From: Epichloe hybrida
Taxonomy: Eukaryota; Ascomycota; Sordariomycetes; Hypocreales; Clavicipitaceae
Assembly (NCBI GenBank): GCA_019022495.1
Contig: JAFEKR010000045.1
Span: 186,001 to 250,000 of the forward strand
DNA: 64,000 nucleotides
Direction of reading: 5' to 3'
Position numbers and translations under genes: made by a program. Shown piece by piece: positions 25,159 through 35,479 of this stretch. The notes beneath the pieces were generated by a model, which was not told where the DNA came from, made no database searches, and was given only the letters and a program-made list of their open reading frames with translations. The number at the start of each line of letters is the position of its first letter. The stretch's first letter is position 1.

Positions 25159-26829
25159 ATGATATTCTCATGCTGCAATGCAAGGAACGAAAGGTCTTTG
25201 GCGAACGAGAAGCTGAGTCCCCGGTTTGAGGAGGAGGTTTATCCGATTCATTTACTTGATCAACCTACCGCAACGCAAAAGATGCTCACCTGGGTAATGT
25301 GCTTCAACGATGTGCTCAATGCCCCGAAGATCCATGAGTCACTTTGTCATTTGTTGGAAATAGGCGACTGGAAGAAGCTTGGCGCTCGTCTACGTGTCAG
25401 GGTAAGTATATCAAAGCCTCGTCTTCCCCACGATTTTTTCCCTCGCAACATCGGCAGCTGCAAGAAACTGATAGTTGAATTTTTTATTTTTATTTTACAT
25501 TTCATTTTTGAAGAATGACGGACTCTTGGAGGCATATGCTCCTAAATCTTACTCACATGAAAACCCCGCTTGTACATTCTTTTTCGACGACCATCACGAT
25601 CGCGAGATCGATAGTCATCCTGCGGGAAAGCACTTTAGCCTTTCTGCTCCACGGGCCTTCACTCAAACTTACCCAGCGACTTGTCGTCTGGACATGGCAC
25701 ACCCCGACTTCCCCATGACTGTTCAGGATGTCATCGACAGAAAGCTTCCGCAACTGGTACTTCATATCTTGGCCTTCTACGACGCGACGATCGTCACAAT
25801 ATCCATGCCGTCCAACGCAATGGATAACGCGAGCTTTCAGTCTCTTCTTAAGAACTGGTCGCTTGTGCTAGCCGGACGACAAGACGAAGTTGCGCTGGTA
25901 TTCGGACCCCACAAAGACGTTCTTGAGAAAATAGTCAGCGAGGCAGAAGAGAAGAAGGCCGTTGAAGATGTCAACGTATGGAGCGAGAGAATCTCACGAT
26001 ATTTCATGCCCGAGTGGTGGCGGAGACGGAATCAACCCCCCATGCAGAGACGAATGGTGTACATACCGAAAGTCATCCACGATGAATTCTTGAGCGAGAT
26101 TCGCCACGAAATGGCACGAATGCTGGAAGACGAAGAACCACGGCCGATTATATCACCGATGCAGAAATTCTGCTCGCATGGGTGACCAAATTACAAGGGG
26201 GAGACGAAAACAAGACTCGCGCCGTTGCTGCGTGCAATGCGGTCAATCTTCGTCACCGCCTTTCTTTCCTGCGCGACCCATCAGGCGAGTATCTTCAGAT
26301 GCTGACAATTCCAGTATGCTCAAGCCTGTCAGCAGACGATGTGAAGCAATCAATCGGGCATATTGCTCTTCACCACAAGCGCAACATGGACAAGCAGACT
26401 TCGGAAAATCACTTGGTCTCCTCCGCCAAATCATTTTTGGAAATGAAAAGAGCCGGCCATGACCCTTTTAAGAAACTGGGAGACGCGGGCCCCGCAGGCT
26501 CTCTCGACTATTGCAACATGACGCCGCTGCATTTGTTCTCCGCGGCGAATTTTGGTCCCGCAGTACTTCACTGTGGAGGGGTTGACAGTCCAAGATATAA
26601 CCCACCGGGGACCATGACAACAGCCTACTCCTTGGAAATGGGGACGAAGCCGACAGACTCCACGTGTCACGTCATTGGCAAGGATTCTGAAGGCCATTTC
26701 TGGATGTACTGCCAGTTGGAACCAACGGTCTGGGTCAGATTAGAAGAAGAATTGTATCGACTACAGAAGTGCGTGAACTCGCCCGTGTCTGGAACTTCGG
26801 TGCGGTTTCCGAGCGCTTCTGGACGGTAG
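25159..26829 (+). pseudogene. Fungal acyltransferase (BAHD/transferase family), frameshifted, catalytic His lost
   Basis: The translation matches the architecture of ascomycete BAHD-like acyltransferases often found near secondary-metabolite genes. It has an N-terminal YPIHLLDQ block, LLEIGDWKKLGARL, the PQLVLHILAFYDATIVTISM core, the SLVLAGRQDEVALVFGP block and YITDAEILLAWVTKL. An intron at 25,402-25,513 (gtaagt...tgaag) joins LRVR to NDGLLEAYAP. The frame breaks at about 26,143-26,149: the downstream half reads only if one base is added, after which the whole would be 519 codons. Where relatives have the HxxxD catalytic motif, this protein has PSNAMD, with Ser in place of His. Both changes suggest a decayed gene, but the break could be a sequencing error. 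Its tail faces a lipase fragment. Confidence 0.7.
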
Positions 26830-26925
26830 TGTCTCGTGTTCTGCTTCTCCACGAGTTTGTCTCGGGACAATCGAGGCGAGAGTGTTTATATGGCAGATGG
26901 GTATGATGATTTCTACTTTGAGGGT

Positions 26926-27582
26926 TTAGCGGAGACCACCGCTCGAGCATCCCCAGATCAGGGACGTGGCGTGGGCGGAGATGTTTGTGAAGCTGGAAGA
27001 GGCGAGGGTCGCGCGGATGCTGTCGAGGGTCGCACACCCAGCGAGTTTGTTTGCCAGGAAGGCAGCTTTCGGCCCCAGAGCATCAGGAATCGTCACGTAC
27101 CATCCGTTCTTCAGGGCGTTGTTGATGGACCCCAGTTGCAGGCCTGTGAGGAGAGCGTCGAGATGCGTCTTTTGCTCCGCGCCCCGCTGAAGGGGGGCGT
27201 AGGACGGCGCGCAGCCGAGGTTGGCGGCCTCCTCGATGACCTGGAAGGAGAGCAGCTGCGAGTTATTAGACTTTTTGGGGGCTAGGATCGTCGTCACGGT
27301 CGCAATGGCCTTGCCGAACGAGTCGGTGATGCGGTAGAGGACTTGGTGGGCGGATGTGTAGCCGACCGGGGCTCCTTCGAGGGTGGCGTCAATGAGATGC
27401 GGGACGGCCCTCGTGCGGAGGATAGTTCCGGGGGGCTTGCTCTCGATGCCAGCGGGGGGTTGGTAGAATTCGTCGCGGTCTAGCTTGAGGAGAGGAGCGT
27501 CGCGGGAGGCGAGTTTGCTGGTTGCTGCGGCGGCGGCGCTGGCGGCGCCTATTGCGAGGAATAGGACGTGGAGGAGGAGTAT
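26926..27582 (-). pseudogene. Secretory lipase fragment (LIP family), no ATG and truncated
   Basis: The reading frame on the minus strand encodes the N-terminal half of a fungal secretory lipase (CalA/LIP type). It has a leader-like LLLHVLFLAIGAA, then DEFYQPPAGIESKPPGTILR, VLYRITDSFGKAIATVTTILAP and GWYVTIPDALGPKAAFLA. It reaches the nucleophile region IWGCSSGG (usually GYSGG) and then meets a stop three codons later. The oxyanion and Asp/His parts of the domain are absent. The codon where a start is expected, at 27,582-27,580, is ATA in an AAAAATA context, with a stop five codons upstream. The gene is therefore without start codon and cut at the active site. Confidence 0.75.
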
Positions 27583-28018
27583 TTTTGCTCCCAGTCAGCG
27601 CCCGCTGGTGGTCTTTTTTTCCCACGCGGGGATGAATCTTGTCACATTCGTGCTCAAGTAGCCTTGGAGATGATGATGGCTGCATCACATGCGGTACACA
27701 TGACTCGCATCACATGTGTGGGCGATGGGGAACATGGCATTCTTCATGGTAGCGATGGCTTCGGGAAATGAATTGCAGAAACTCGAAATCTCCGCCCGAG
27801 TAAAATTCCGATGTAGCGTCGCACGTGTGCACGCATGCAAATCACGAGTAGGTGTCATGAAGCGTCCCGAGGCACTTGGCCGCGTATAATATGTCGGAGC
27901 CGGCTCCTGTTTAGCAGGGAGACACTCACAGTAGACTGGTCGGCATATTCAGCATTCCATTTATTCCCCCCTACCAAAAGAAGAACAAAGAAAAAAAAAA
28001 CCTCCCGTCTGATCCAAA
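27583..28018. promoter_or_regulatory. Upstream region of the small secreted protein gene
   Basis: Contains a TATA-like CGTATAATATG near 27,882-27,892, about 130 bp before the start codon, and a poly-A tract at about 27,991-28,000 just ahead of the start. No gene seen. The left part would be the promoter of the lipase remnant. Confidence 0.4.
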
Positions 28019-28394
28019 ATGGTTCACGTTGTTGCTCTGCTCATGTCGGCCGCCATGGCCACGGCCGTCTTGGCTGCACCCATGCCCCAGGCTCCGGGAG
28101 GTGGCCAGGGCACCGTCTGCTTCGACGACTTTGACTGCTTGATTGTAAGTCGCCAGTCATTACTCCGTATAGGTCACGATATAATCGGAGACAAATACCG
28201 AGCAAAATCGCTGACAATGCTATCCATCCATCAGGCTGGCGGAAAGTGCGCAAAGGACGAGACGCTCCTAGGCGGTCTTCTCGGGTGAGTTGGAATCTTT
28301 GTTTACTTGGGCCCCAATTGATTTGCTGTAGCCTGATCCGCAACTAACTCGAGCTTTTCGTTCCATGCACAGATACTGCCAGAAGAAGCAATAA
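28019..28394 (+). CDS. Small secreted cysteine-containing protein (effector-like)
   Basis: 65-residue predicted secreted protein from three tiny exons: 28,019-28,144, 28,235-28,284 and 28,373-28,394. Introns are gtaagt...tcag and gtgagt...acag; the spliced length is exactly 66 codons including the stop. A signal peptide (MVHVVALLMSAAMATAVLAA) is followed by a Pro/Gly linker and a mature part with four cysteines (34, 40, 47, 61), enough for two disulfides. The size and exon pattern are those of fungal small secreted proteins, some of which act as effectors toward a host; no specific family is recognised and no activity is claimed. It lies beside two decayed genes and a long gene-poor stretch. 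Confidence 0.75.
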
Positions 28395-29768
28395 ATCTGA
28401 CAGGGGTGTCAGCTGCCGGAGCCACTCGAGCGTGAACGTTGCGAAACATATTCTAGTGTATTTGAGGGTTGTAAAGGCTTGTGAAGCCGTCGACGTGGCC
28501 GCGTAGCTTTTGTCTAGTACAAGTCAGTGAAGAGGTACGATATTTAAACGCCGAGGCAGGCGTATACATAGGCTTATCTTATGCCACGACTTCTAGAGGC
28601 ATTAGAAGAACAAGTAATACTTTTGAAAACTGCTTTTTTTGTGTCCATTGCGTTGGCGTAGGGCTAGTAACGAAACAAGGTCAACATTCGGCGTGAGTCG
28701 ATATAGCTTCAGGAGATGCAAACGGAGCAAAGTCTTGATATAGTAAGTTAGGCTACTGAATCGTCTTTTAACGAAGGGCAGCACTTGGTCATTCTTCAGG
28801 GTTGGCAGAGATTGTTATATGGCCTCCGCCTCGTCCGCCACAACCATTCATCAGTTGGAATAGCATCGGCACTCAGCACATACGACCACAGCCGCTAGCA
28901 AAAATCAGGATCCCGTCCGATCTCCTAGGATAACCTAGCGAGCGCTGGATTAGTAGTTGGGTCGGTGACGACCAGCGAATACCCGGTGTTGTATGTTCAT
29001 CGCGATCTTTTTTGAAGTCATCTTCATTTTTGTTTTGCCGTTTCCTTGGACGAGGACAAGTCGAAACCAACAAATTTCACACACGGGTTGCGCCAATGTC
29101 ACTAATGTCAAGGCTTATGCCTAGGTTTAAACAGCGTCAAGGCGAGGATTTCAAGGTCAGCTAATAGCTAGGGGTGGGGGCTTAAAGGTTTTCACCTCTA
29201 ACCAACTCCTATTTGATGTATATAAGCAGTCTTTCTTATGTACCCCGCCTTGCGTACCCGGCCTTTTCTAACTCGGTGCATACATGTTCATTGAATTTTC
29301 GGATAACCAGTTCTTTGGCTGCCTTATACGGCTCCTGTCCGCTAAGGCACGCCGATGGGGACAAGAGCACTGGCGAAACCGAAAAGGATGAAACAAAGGT
29401 CCACGTCGACTTTGCAGCCTTGAGAGTCAAGGCCAGCAAATTGATCGAGATGGAGGAAACAGCAAGGGCATCGAGTTCGAGTGAGGTCGGAGGACTTGAC
29501 ATTCTGGACCGACCTGGCTGGTCCCACTTATGTATGAATGAAGCAAGCATATAACGGAGTATGTACGGAGTTCATCTAATTCGTCCCAGCGAAGACGCGG
29601 ACCCACCCACCTACCCGACCTCGGACTCGACCTCGGGAACCCCTGCTCCCAAATATTACAAAAATACCACATTATTGATTTGCAACGCCGCAACACCAGA
29701 AATCCTCGTCAAACCCGCATCCACGAGCTACCCGCGCCCACGCAAAAGCACGCCCTTGACCCGGACAA
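28395..29768. other. Intergenic
   Basis: 1.4 kb with no convincing gene. Open frames on both strands at 29,213-29,554 mirror each other and show no domain. A double CGGAGTATGTACGGAGT motif is at about 29,556-29,572. Confidence 0.45.
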
Positions 29769-30959
29769 ATGGACAAATGGCAGCACCCGCCGCCGCCGCC
29801 CCCCCAACACAACACGAGCCTCTTCGCCGCGCCGCGCCCGATTCGCCAACTCTTCAAGCTCTTCCCTCTGCAAGTCCGCGAGGCAGAGTCCCTTCCCGCA
29901 CGGTCGCCGGACCGGGCGCGGGCCCGCCCAGAGCTTCATGTGTTTTCGACCGACGACGATGCCGCACGCGGGCTGCCGAGCTATAATCCCGCCTGTCTGA
30001 AGTGGCAGGTACGTGTTTCCCCCCCCTTTCTTTTTGGCGCACCTCAAATGTTCCTGAACAAAGCTTTTGAAACAAGAACAAGAAGGAGAAGAAGAAGAAG
30101 AAGAAGGCTGACATGCAAGGGGAAAAAAAAAAGACGCTTCTCCGCATCGCAGGCCTACAAACCGACCTCGTCCCCTCCAACAACCACGCCTCCCCCTCAG
30201 GCGCGCTCCCCTTCCTCCTCCTCCCCTCATCATCATCACCATCCGACTCGCGGCCCGACGACGACGTGCCCCTCGCCGGCGACCGAATCGCCCAGTACGC
30301 GCGCGAACACCTCTCGTGGCCCGACGAGCGCCGCCGCCCCCTTGCCGCCGTCGCGCGCCAACAAGCCTACGCGTCGCTCCTGGCGCAGAACATCCGTCCA
30401 GCATGGGTCAGTTCAGCAACACTCTCTCCGGCCCCACCAAATTCCAAATTTCATTTCCTGGCCTTTTTTCCCGCGCCAAGCTAATAACCGCGACGAGCAG
30501 CTCTACACGCTGTACCTCGACCCCGTGCACACGGCGCTCCTCTCGAGGCTGTACCTCCCTCGCCCGCCGCTGCGCGACCCCCTGCTGCGCAGCCTCCGCG
30601 CCGCAGCCACGAGGGAGATTCTCCAAACGACGCGCCGCCGAGTCGTGCGGCCGTCGCACCTGTACCGCGACGCCGAGGCGGCGCTCGCCGCGCTCGAGGC
30701 CCTCCTCGCCGATCAGGAGTGGTTCTCGGGGGACCCGTCGCCCGGCCTGTTGGACGCGGACGTCTTTGCGTACACGTACTTGATTGGGGACGACAGGATG
30801 GGCTGGCAGGACGCCAGGCTCGCAGAGTGTCTCGCCGGCTGTGGGAATCTCGTCGCCCACGCGAGGAGGCTGTACGAGAGGTGTTGGGGGGGGAGGACTG
30901 AGTTGAGTGGTGCGCGGCCCCCGTCGGAAATTGCTGCTTGGGTCAAGGGCGCGTTGTAA
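29769..30959 (+). CDS. Sam37/metaxin-like mitochondrial outer-membrane protein
   Basis: 323-residue protein with the Tom37/metaxin GST-like architecture. Members belong to the sorting and assembly machinery that inserts beta-barrel proteins in the mitochondrial outer membrane. Exons are 29,769-30,008, 30,134-30,406 and 30,501-30,959. The thioredoxin-like N-domain reads LFKLFPLQV, LHVFSTDDDAARGLPSYNP, and, across intron 1, CLKWQ-TLLRIAGLQTDLVPSNNHASPSGALPFLL. The helical C-domain reads ayaSLLAQNIRPAW-LYTLYLDPVH and WFSGDPSPGLLDADVFAYTYLI. The introns end in aaaaag and gagcag, with CTGAC and CTAATAAC branch sites. The N-terminal leader is Pro-rich. No C-terminal membrane span is visible, so membrane attachment would need a partner. 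Confidence 0.85.
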   Translation: MDKWQHPPPPPPQHNTSLFAAPRPIRQLFKLFPLQVREAESLPARSPDRARARPELHVFSTDDDAARGLPSYNPACLKWQVRVSPPFLFGAPQMFLNKAFETRTRRRRRRRRRLTCKGKKKRRFSASQAYKPTSSPPTTTPPPQARSPSSSSPHHHHHPTRGPTTTCPSPATESPSTRANTSRGPTSAAAPLPPSRANKPTRRSWRRTSVQHGSVQQHSLRPHQIPNFISWPFFPRQANNRDEQLYTLYLDPVHTALLSRLYLPRPPLRDPLLRSLRAAATREILQTTRRRVVRPSHLYRDAEAALAALEALLADQEWFSGDPSPGLLDADVFAYTYLIGDDRMGWQDARLAECLAGCGNLVAHARRLYERCWGGRTELSGARPPSEIAAWVKGAL

Positions 30960-31820
30960 TCATACTGCATGTTTGTGGGCGGGAAGAAAAAAAAAGGGGA
31001 TTAGGCGAGATGGATCGTCGAGTTGGTTGTCGGGTCATCCCTCCTCGGCTGTTCTGCGACCATGTTGTCATGTTGAGATGCATCTGGTCTTTGCGTGCCC
31101 CTCGCGTCTTGGCGTGTAGTACATCTACGCATGCCATCCATGTGTAATTGTGATATTTCAGTCCACAACTGCCCCCCCCCGGATGGCCTGCCTCAACATC
31201 GTCGTCGCGAAACCTAGATTCATCATCGCACACACAACATCCCCCGACAACGCGGCGAGTTCGATGCGCTTCAATGCTTTGGACACTTCTATATCGCTGT
31301 TCCAGATGCGCTACCTACATACCAGGTAGGTACACAGGCCATTCTGCCTCGTCGCGACCATCACGTCGACCGTCTCGGACCAGCTATGCAATCAAGCATC
31401 AAGCCACCTGGTCCACAGCCCCTGGGCTACAATTTAAGCATCCATCTCCCCCCCTTTCCCTTTTTAAAAAAAAAAAAAAAAGAAAGACCAAAGATCCCCC
31501 ATATCGTCCAGCCAATTCAAGCAAGCTTGTCATCCAAAGGAGCCCAAGTCCACTGTCATCATGCAACGCCGCCGAGGCCGAATATCAGAATGCTTCCACA
31601 TCCCACACCATCCAGCATCTTCCAGGGGAAAGCAGTACAAGGTTGAAAGGGCAACAAATACAACGCAAGAAAGCCAGCCCCGCCAAACACCGCCCGTAGT
31701 GTAATGCAATACAGTGAAAGAAGAGAAAAAGAATGGTCCGCGCGACTTCACTTAGAGTGACGCGGAGCGGACTCGGAAGCGGACAGAGGTAAGTATTGGG
31801 CGTCCTGGTTGGCACTTCCA
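30960..31820. other. Intergenic between convergent genes
   Basis: No gene seen. Contains a T5-A16 tract near 31,461-31,481 and a C-run near 31,171-31,180. Both flanking genes end here, so it holds their 3' regions. Confidence 0.45.
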
Positions 31821-34346
31821 CTATGATGACGATGATGACGGTGACAATGGGACGGATTCCCTTACAAAGTCCACCACATCCTGTACCGCTACGAAAGCGC
31901 CTGATCCACCGTCTGCCCTGAGATCCTCGAGGAGCACAGACGTTTGTGCAAAGAGTTTTTCCAACGATGCACGTGAGGATTTGCCCAACGATGCTTCAGG
32001 GAACTGTTAGCAAAGGTCTCGTGAGCCAAGATGGAGCGAGTGCAGGTTTGGTCTTACACAAGATGGCCGAGTTGAGTTCCTCGGCAACTGCAACCCGTCC
32101 CTTTCGCCCAAGGAGGTGGCTGACTTTAGGCTCCTTGAGCGGATTTGCGTATGCAACTAGTGCCCATATTTCTCCGAGGGCCTTGCTGATTTCAGGGCGA
32201 GCATCATTGGCATATTCTGCACCTAGCGTCCGCCCATAGTCGAGCATTTCTTGCTCAAGCCTCATCATCTCCGGCTGTGTGTCTGCAGCTTCGGTATCCA
32301 TCGTCTCATTCCAAGACATGCCGTCTGCGCCATTACCATCGACGTCCATGTCCTGCGAGATGCCTACCCCTGTGGGCCCGTTGCCATTGCTTTTCTTCGA
32401 CTCGCCACCTGCTCGAAGTTGCGCGGCCATCCTGACAAGCTCGATGAATTTCCGACATCGTAATTTGAAATGCATCTCTTCATTGTCGCGAAAAACTTGC
32501 GGGTAATACGCGTTCGTCAGCTTGAGGGCACGGTCAATGTCCCCTTCCAGGATAGCCCTTCTGATCCCTGTTGAACAATCGTCAGTGTCCATCGCACCCC
32601 TGCGTCTTCTCGACAAAGAACTCACGTTGTCTGTTATTAGCATCCTCGTCGTCCTTGATGTTTATGCCGTCAACAGTAACATTCGGATCCAGTCTCAACG
32701 CCTCCTTCTGTTGCTTGATGTCCTTGGCAAAGGCACGTGCTGTCTCAACGTAACCATCATGCTGCAAAAATTGTAGAACCAAAGCGTGTATCAAGTCCGT
32801 CTCACCCAAACCAGGCTCAAGTATTGATACATCGGTATTTTGAATCTCTGCTCGGATTTTGTTTTTTTGCTCCTACTGAAGATTAGCCTTTCTGACGCCG
32901 TCGTATGATGATACGACTGGGGAAGGAAGAAAAGGAAAGGAAGGGAAAGGAAGGGAGAGGAAGGGAAAGGAAAGGAAAGGACAGGAAAGAAAAGGAAAGA
33001 AAAAAGCCGGCTTACCAGCATCATATTATCAATGTCGAAAATAAATGGATGCTGACCAAAATTGACCCAAACGTGCTCTCGTGGCTTTTTCAAACTGACG
33101 GCGGGGTAGAGCTTGCGCCGGGCCACATCATGAAAAGCAACGCCTGTCATGCCATGATTAGACTCGCGGCTGCAGCAAAAGATGGACACTGAGCGTAAAC
33201 TTGCCTATTTTGACACCATTCTTGGTGAAAAATGCCGTGTGATCGCGGAAGTTGACACCACATCCAACGACATCACCCGTGGTGAAAGTTGGGCCAAATG
33301 GTCGTCCAATGTTTTGACCGGTAAAACAACGACCGTCGTCTCCGTGGTAGGCCCAGGACTCAGGTTCCCAACCAACGGGTCGTGACGTTGCAGCATTTTT
33401 GGTTGAAAAGCCAATGGCAATGGTGGTGCTTTCAGAACGTCAGTTTTCGGCTCTGTCCTCCCGACCTGGCACCCGCGGTTTCTTTTCTTTTTTTCATGTT
33501 TTTTTTTTCAGACTGGCTTCGGATATTGACTTACTCATCTCGCTTCCCGTGCATGATGCTGACCTCATAGTAGTATATTCCACACTGAGGAGGCATATAA
33601 TGGTCCGCCCGCACCGCCGAGGCTTCATGGTCACGATCACTGGGGTTTCTGGGACCAGTAAACTCGACTGAGCGGCCGTCGGGTAGTATCTCAATCCCTG
33701 GCCACATGTCATCTTTATTCCATCGGGTTGGCAGGGGTTCCATGGCATCTTCTTCTTCAAAAGGTGGAGGTCGCTCGATAACGTTATGCGACATGCCTCG
33801 GTGGGATCCAGCGGGAAGTAACTGTTGAGGGAAATCAACACCATTCCAGCTAGTTCCGTTCGGGGACGACAGCTTCATTTCGGTTTGAGCTTGAATTCGG
33901 GCCTCGTGCGCTTCCTTTAACTTCCTGACATGGGTGGATTTGGAGAGATATGACGGGACAAAGAAGCCGTCATCCGCCCTTGGTAAGCCACTGTTCTCAT
34001 ACATCTCAGCCGTGAACGTGTAGAAGCAACGAGAAAACGACGGCAAGCTAGCGGCCATCCTCGACCCGTGGTGATTCACGGTTCCATTCACCCCGTCATC
34101 CATCTCGTTATTCTGCCCACGAGGGGCCGCCGAGGCAAGACCGAAAGTCGGGCCAAGGAGCAGACTACCGTTGGCGCTCAGTATCGATGTGCGAGCTGGG
34201 TGTGTGTAGAAGTGAGAGCTGGGACCAGCTCGAGTCGGTGGTTCGGAGGTGAAGGCGGAGGAGACGACAGGGCGGGTTTGCGGATGGATAGAGCCTCCAG
34301 CTGACGAGTCTGAGTCTGAAATACCAGATAAGCCATGCTGGTCCAT
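31821..34346 (-). CDS. gid1: Gid1/Vid30/RanBPM homolog, scaffold of the GID (CTLH) ubiquitin ligase
   Basis: 697-residue protein with SPRY, LisH, CTLH and CRA domains in that order, the organisation of RanBPM/Gid1, the substrate-receptor scaffold of the GID E3 ligase that degrades gluconeogenic enzymes. Exons are 34,346-33,535, 33,428-33,205, 33,143-33,016, 32,872-32,626, 32,567-32,058 and 31,993-31,821; the sum is exactly 698 codons with stop. SPRY (about 220-390) carries GIYYYEVSIMHGKRDD, IAIGFSTKN and KNGVKIGVAFHDV. LisH is near LIHALVLQFLQHDGYVETARAF and CTLH near RIRRAILEGDIDRALKL. One intron (33,204-33,144) starts with GCAAGT, a GC-AG intron. Another (33,015-32,873) carries a long polypyrimidine repeat. 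The start is the first true ATG; the N-terminal 200 residues are low complexity. Confidence 0.92.
32915..33002. repeat. GGAAA/GGGAAAGGAA polypurine minisatellite in a gid1 intron
   Basis: About 85 bases of nearly pure purine on the plus strand, built of AAGGAAAGG and GGGA units, so pyrimidine in the transcript. It lies between donor and branch site of the 143-bp intron 3 of gid1 and accounts for that intron's larger size. Confidence 0.85.
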
Positions 34347-35479
34347 AATTGACAACGGTAGATAGTGTTCCGGGCTGGAGGGGAGGAGGGACAGTCAGGA
34401 ATGATGATGCTTCTGGCAATCGTCCGCTGCGAGCTTGTTGGACGGCTAATGACGGACCTACCAGTCAGTGGCCACCCCCATCCACTCTGCTCCGTGACCG
34501 TGACGGTGACGGACAGACCAAGCTCAGACTTGTCAGCTCCAGTTCCCCCGTGCAACACCGTAGATCGGCTGCTGTGGAGAAAGGGACTAAGAAGCAGCAG
34601 AGACAAAACAGCGTAGGCAATACTACATGTAATGTGGTGAATGAAGTCGTGGGGTAGTGATGAGTTGCGAGACGTCCGGGCGTCGAGGTTGCACGAGGTC
34701 GAGATGGATGTCCAGCGGGCCCAGCGGATCCAGCGGGTCCAGCGGGTCCAGCGGCCAGCCAGAAGTCGTCGAGTCGTGCGTGACGTGACTTGGACCCGCC
34801 AGGCTGGCTGTGGTGGCACTGGTGGCACTGGTGGCAGTGGTGGGCGACTTGGACCTGCCTGACTGGACTGGAAAAGTTGCAGCCAGAGCCTTGTTGTTGC
34901 CCGTATTGATCCGTATCCGTATCCGTACTGCCCGTAGCTGACCTTCTATTACGTACCGAACCAAAGACCAGCCGCGCCATAAGACGCGCACAGCAGTCGA
35001 GAATCGCAACATGTTGGCGTTCAGCACATCAGCCTCGGGGCAAGTAGTCACGGCATAGCCAGCAATGAGATAGATACAAGGAAATTGCGTGAGCCCGGCA
35101 TCTTCGCCGTGGAAAACTCACACATCTATGGTTGACACAGTCCAGCTCTAGCATTAATATACAGGGTCAAATCCGTCGCCAATGAATCCTTTACTCCCCG
35201 TGCTTGTCCGTCGATTGTTACACAAACTAGCAGCCCAAACCCAGAACGAACGCCCAACAGCCCCGCGCCGTCATGATATAAACCGATAAAACAGACAAGA
35301 AAGAACAAGTGAATGAAAATAACCTGAAAATCGCTCGCGAACGCTTATCCACCCATGGCTTATAGACTGACAACCCGTTGGAAGCTTTTGGCCGGATGCT
35401 GTGTCTCACTTGGACGGAAACACCTGCCTTCCCATCATCTCTTGCTCGTTTGGGACGACAACCCATGGTGGTGGAATAA
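34347..35479. other. Intergenic, gid1 promoter and two minisatellites
   Basis: No gene seen. An AGCGGGTCC 9-bp tandem repeat lies at about 34,712-34,754 and a GGTGGCACT repeat at about 34,811-34,843. Repeated CCGTAT units occur at about 34,910-34,940. The left side should hold the gid1 promoter. Confidence 0.5.

Noticed and set aside
29213..29554. Mirror open frames on both strands, one faintly like a fungal STAND-protein N-terminus
   Set aside because: Only a hydrophobic/Ala-rich helix resembles it; no downstream NACHT or repeat domain.
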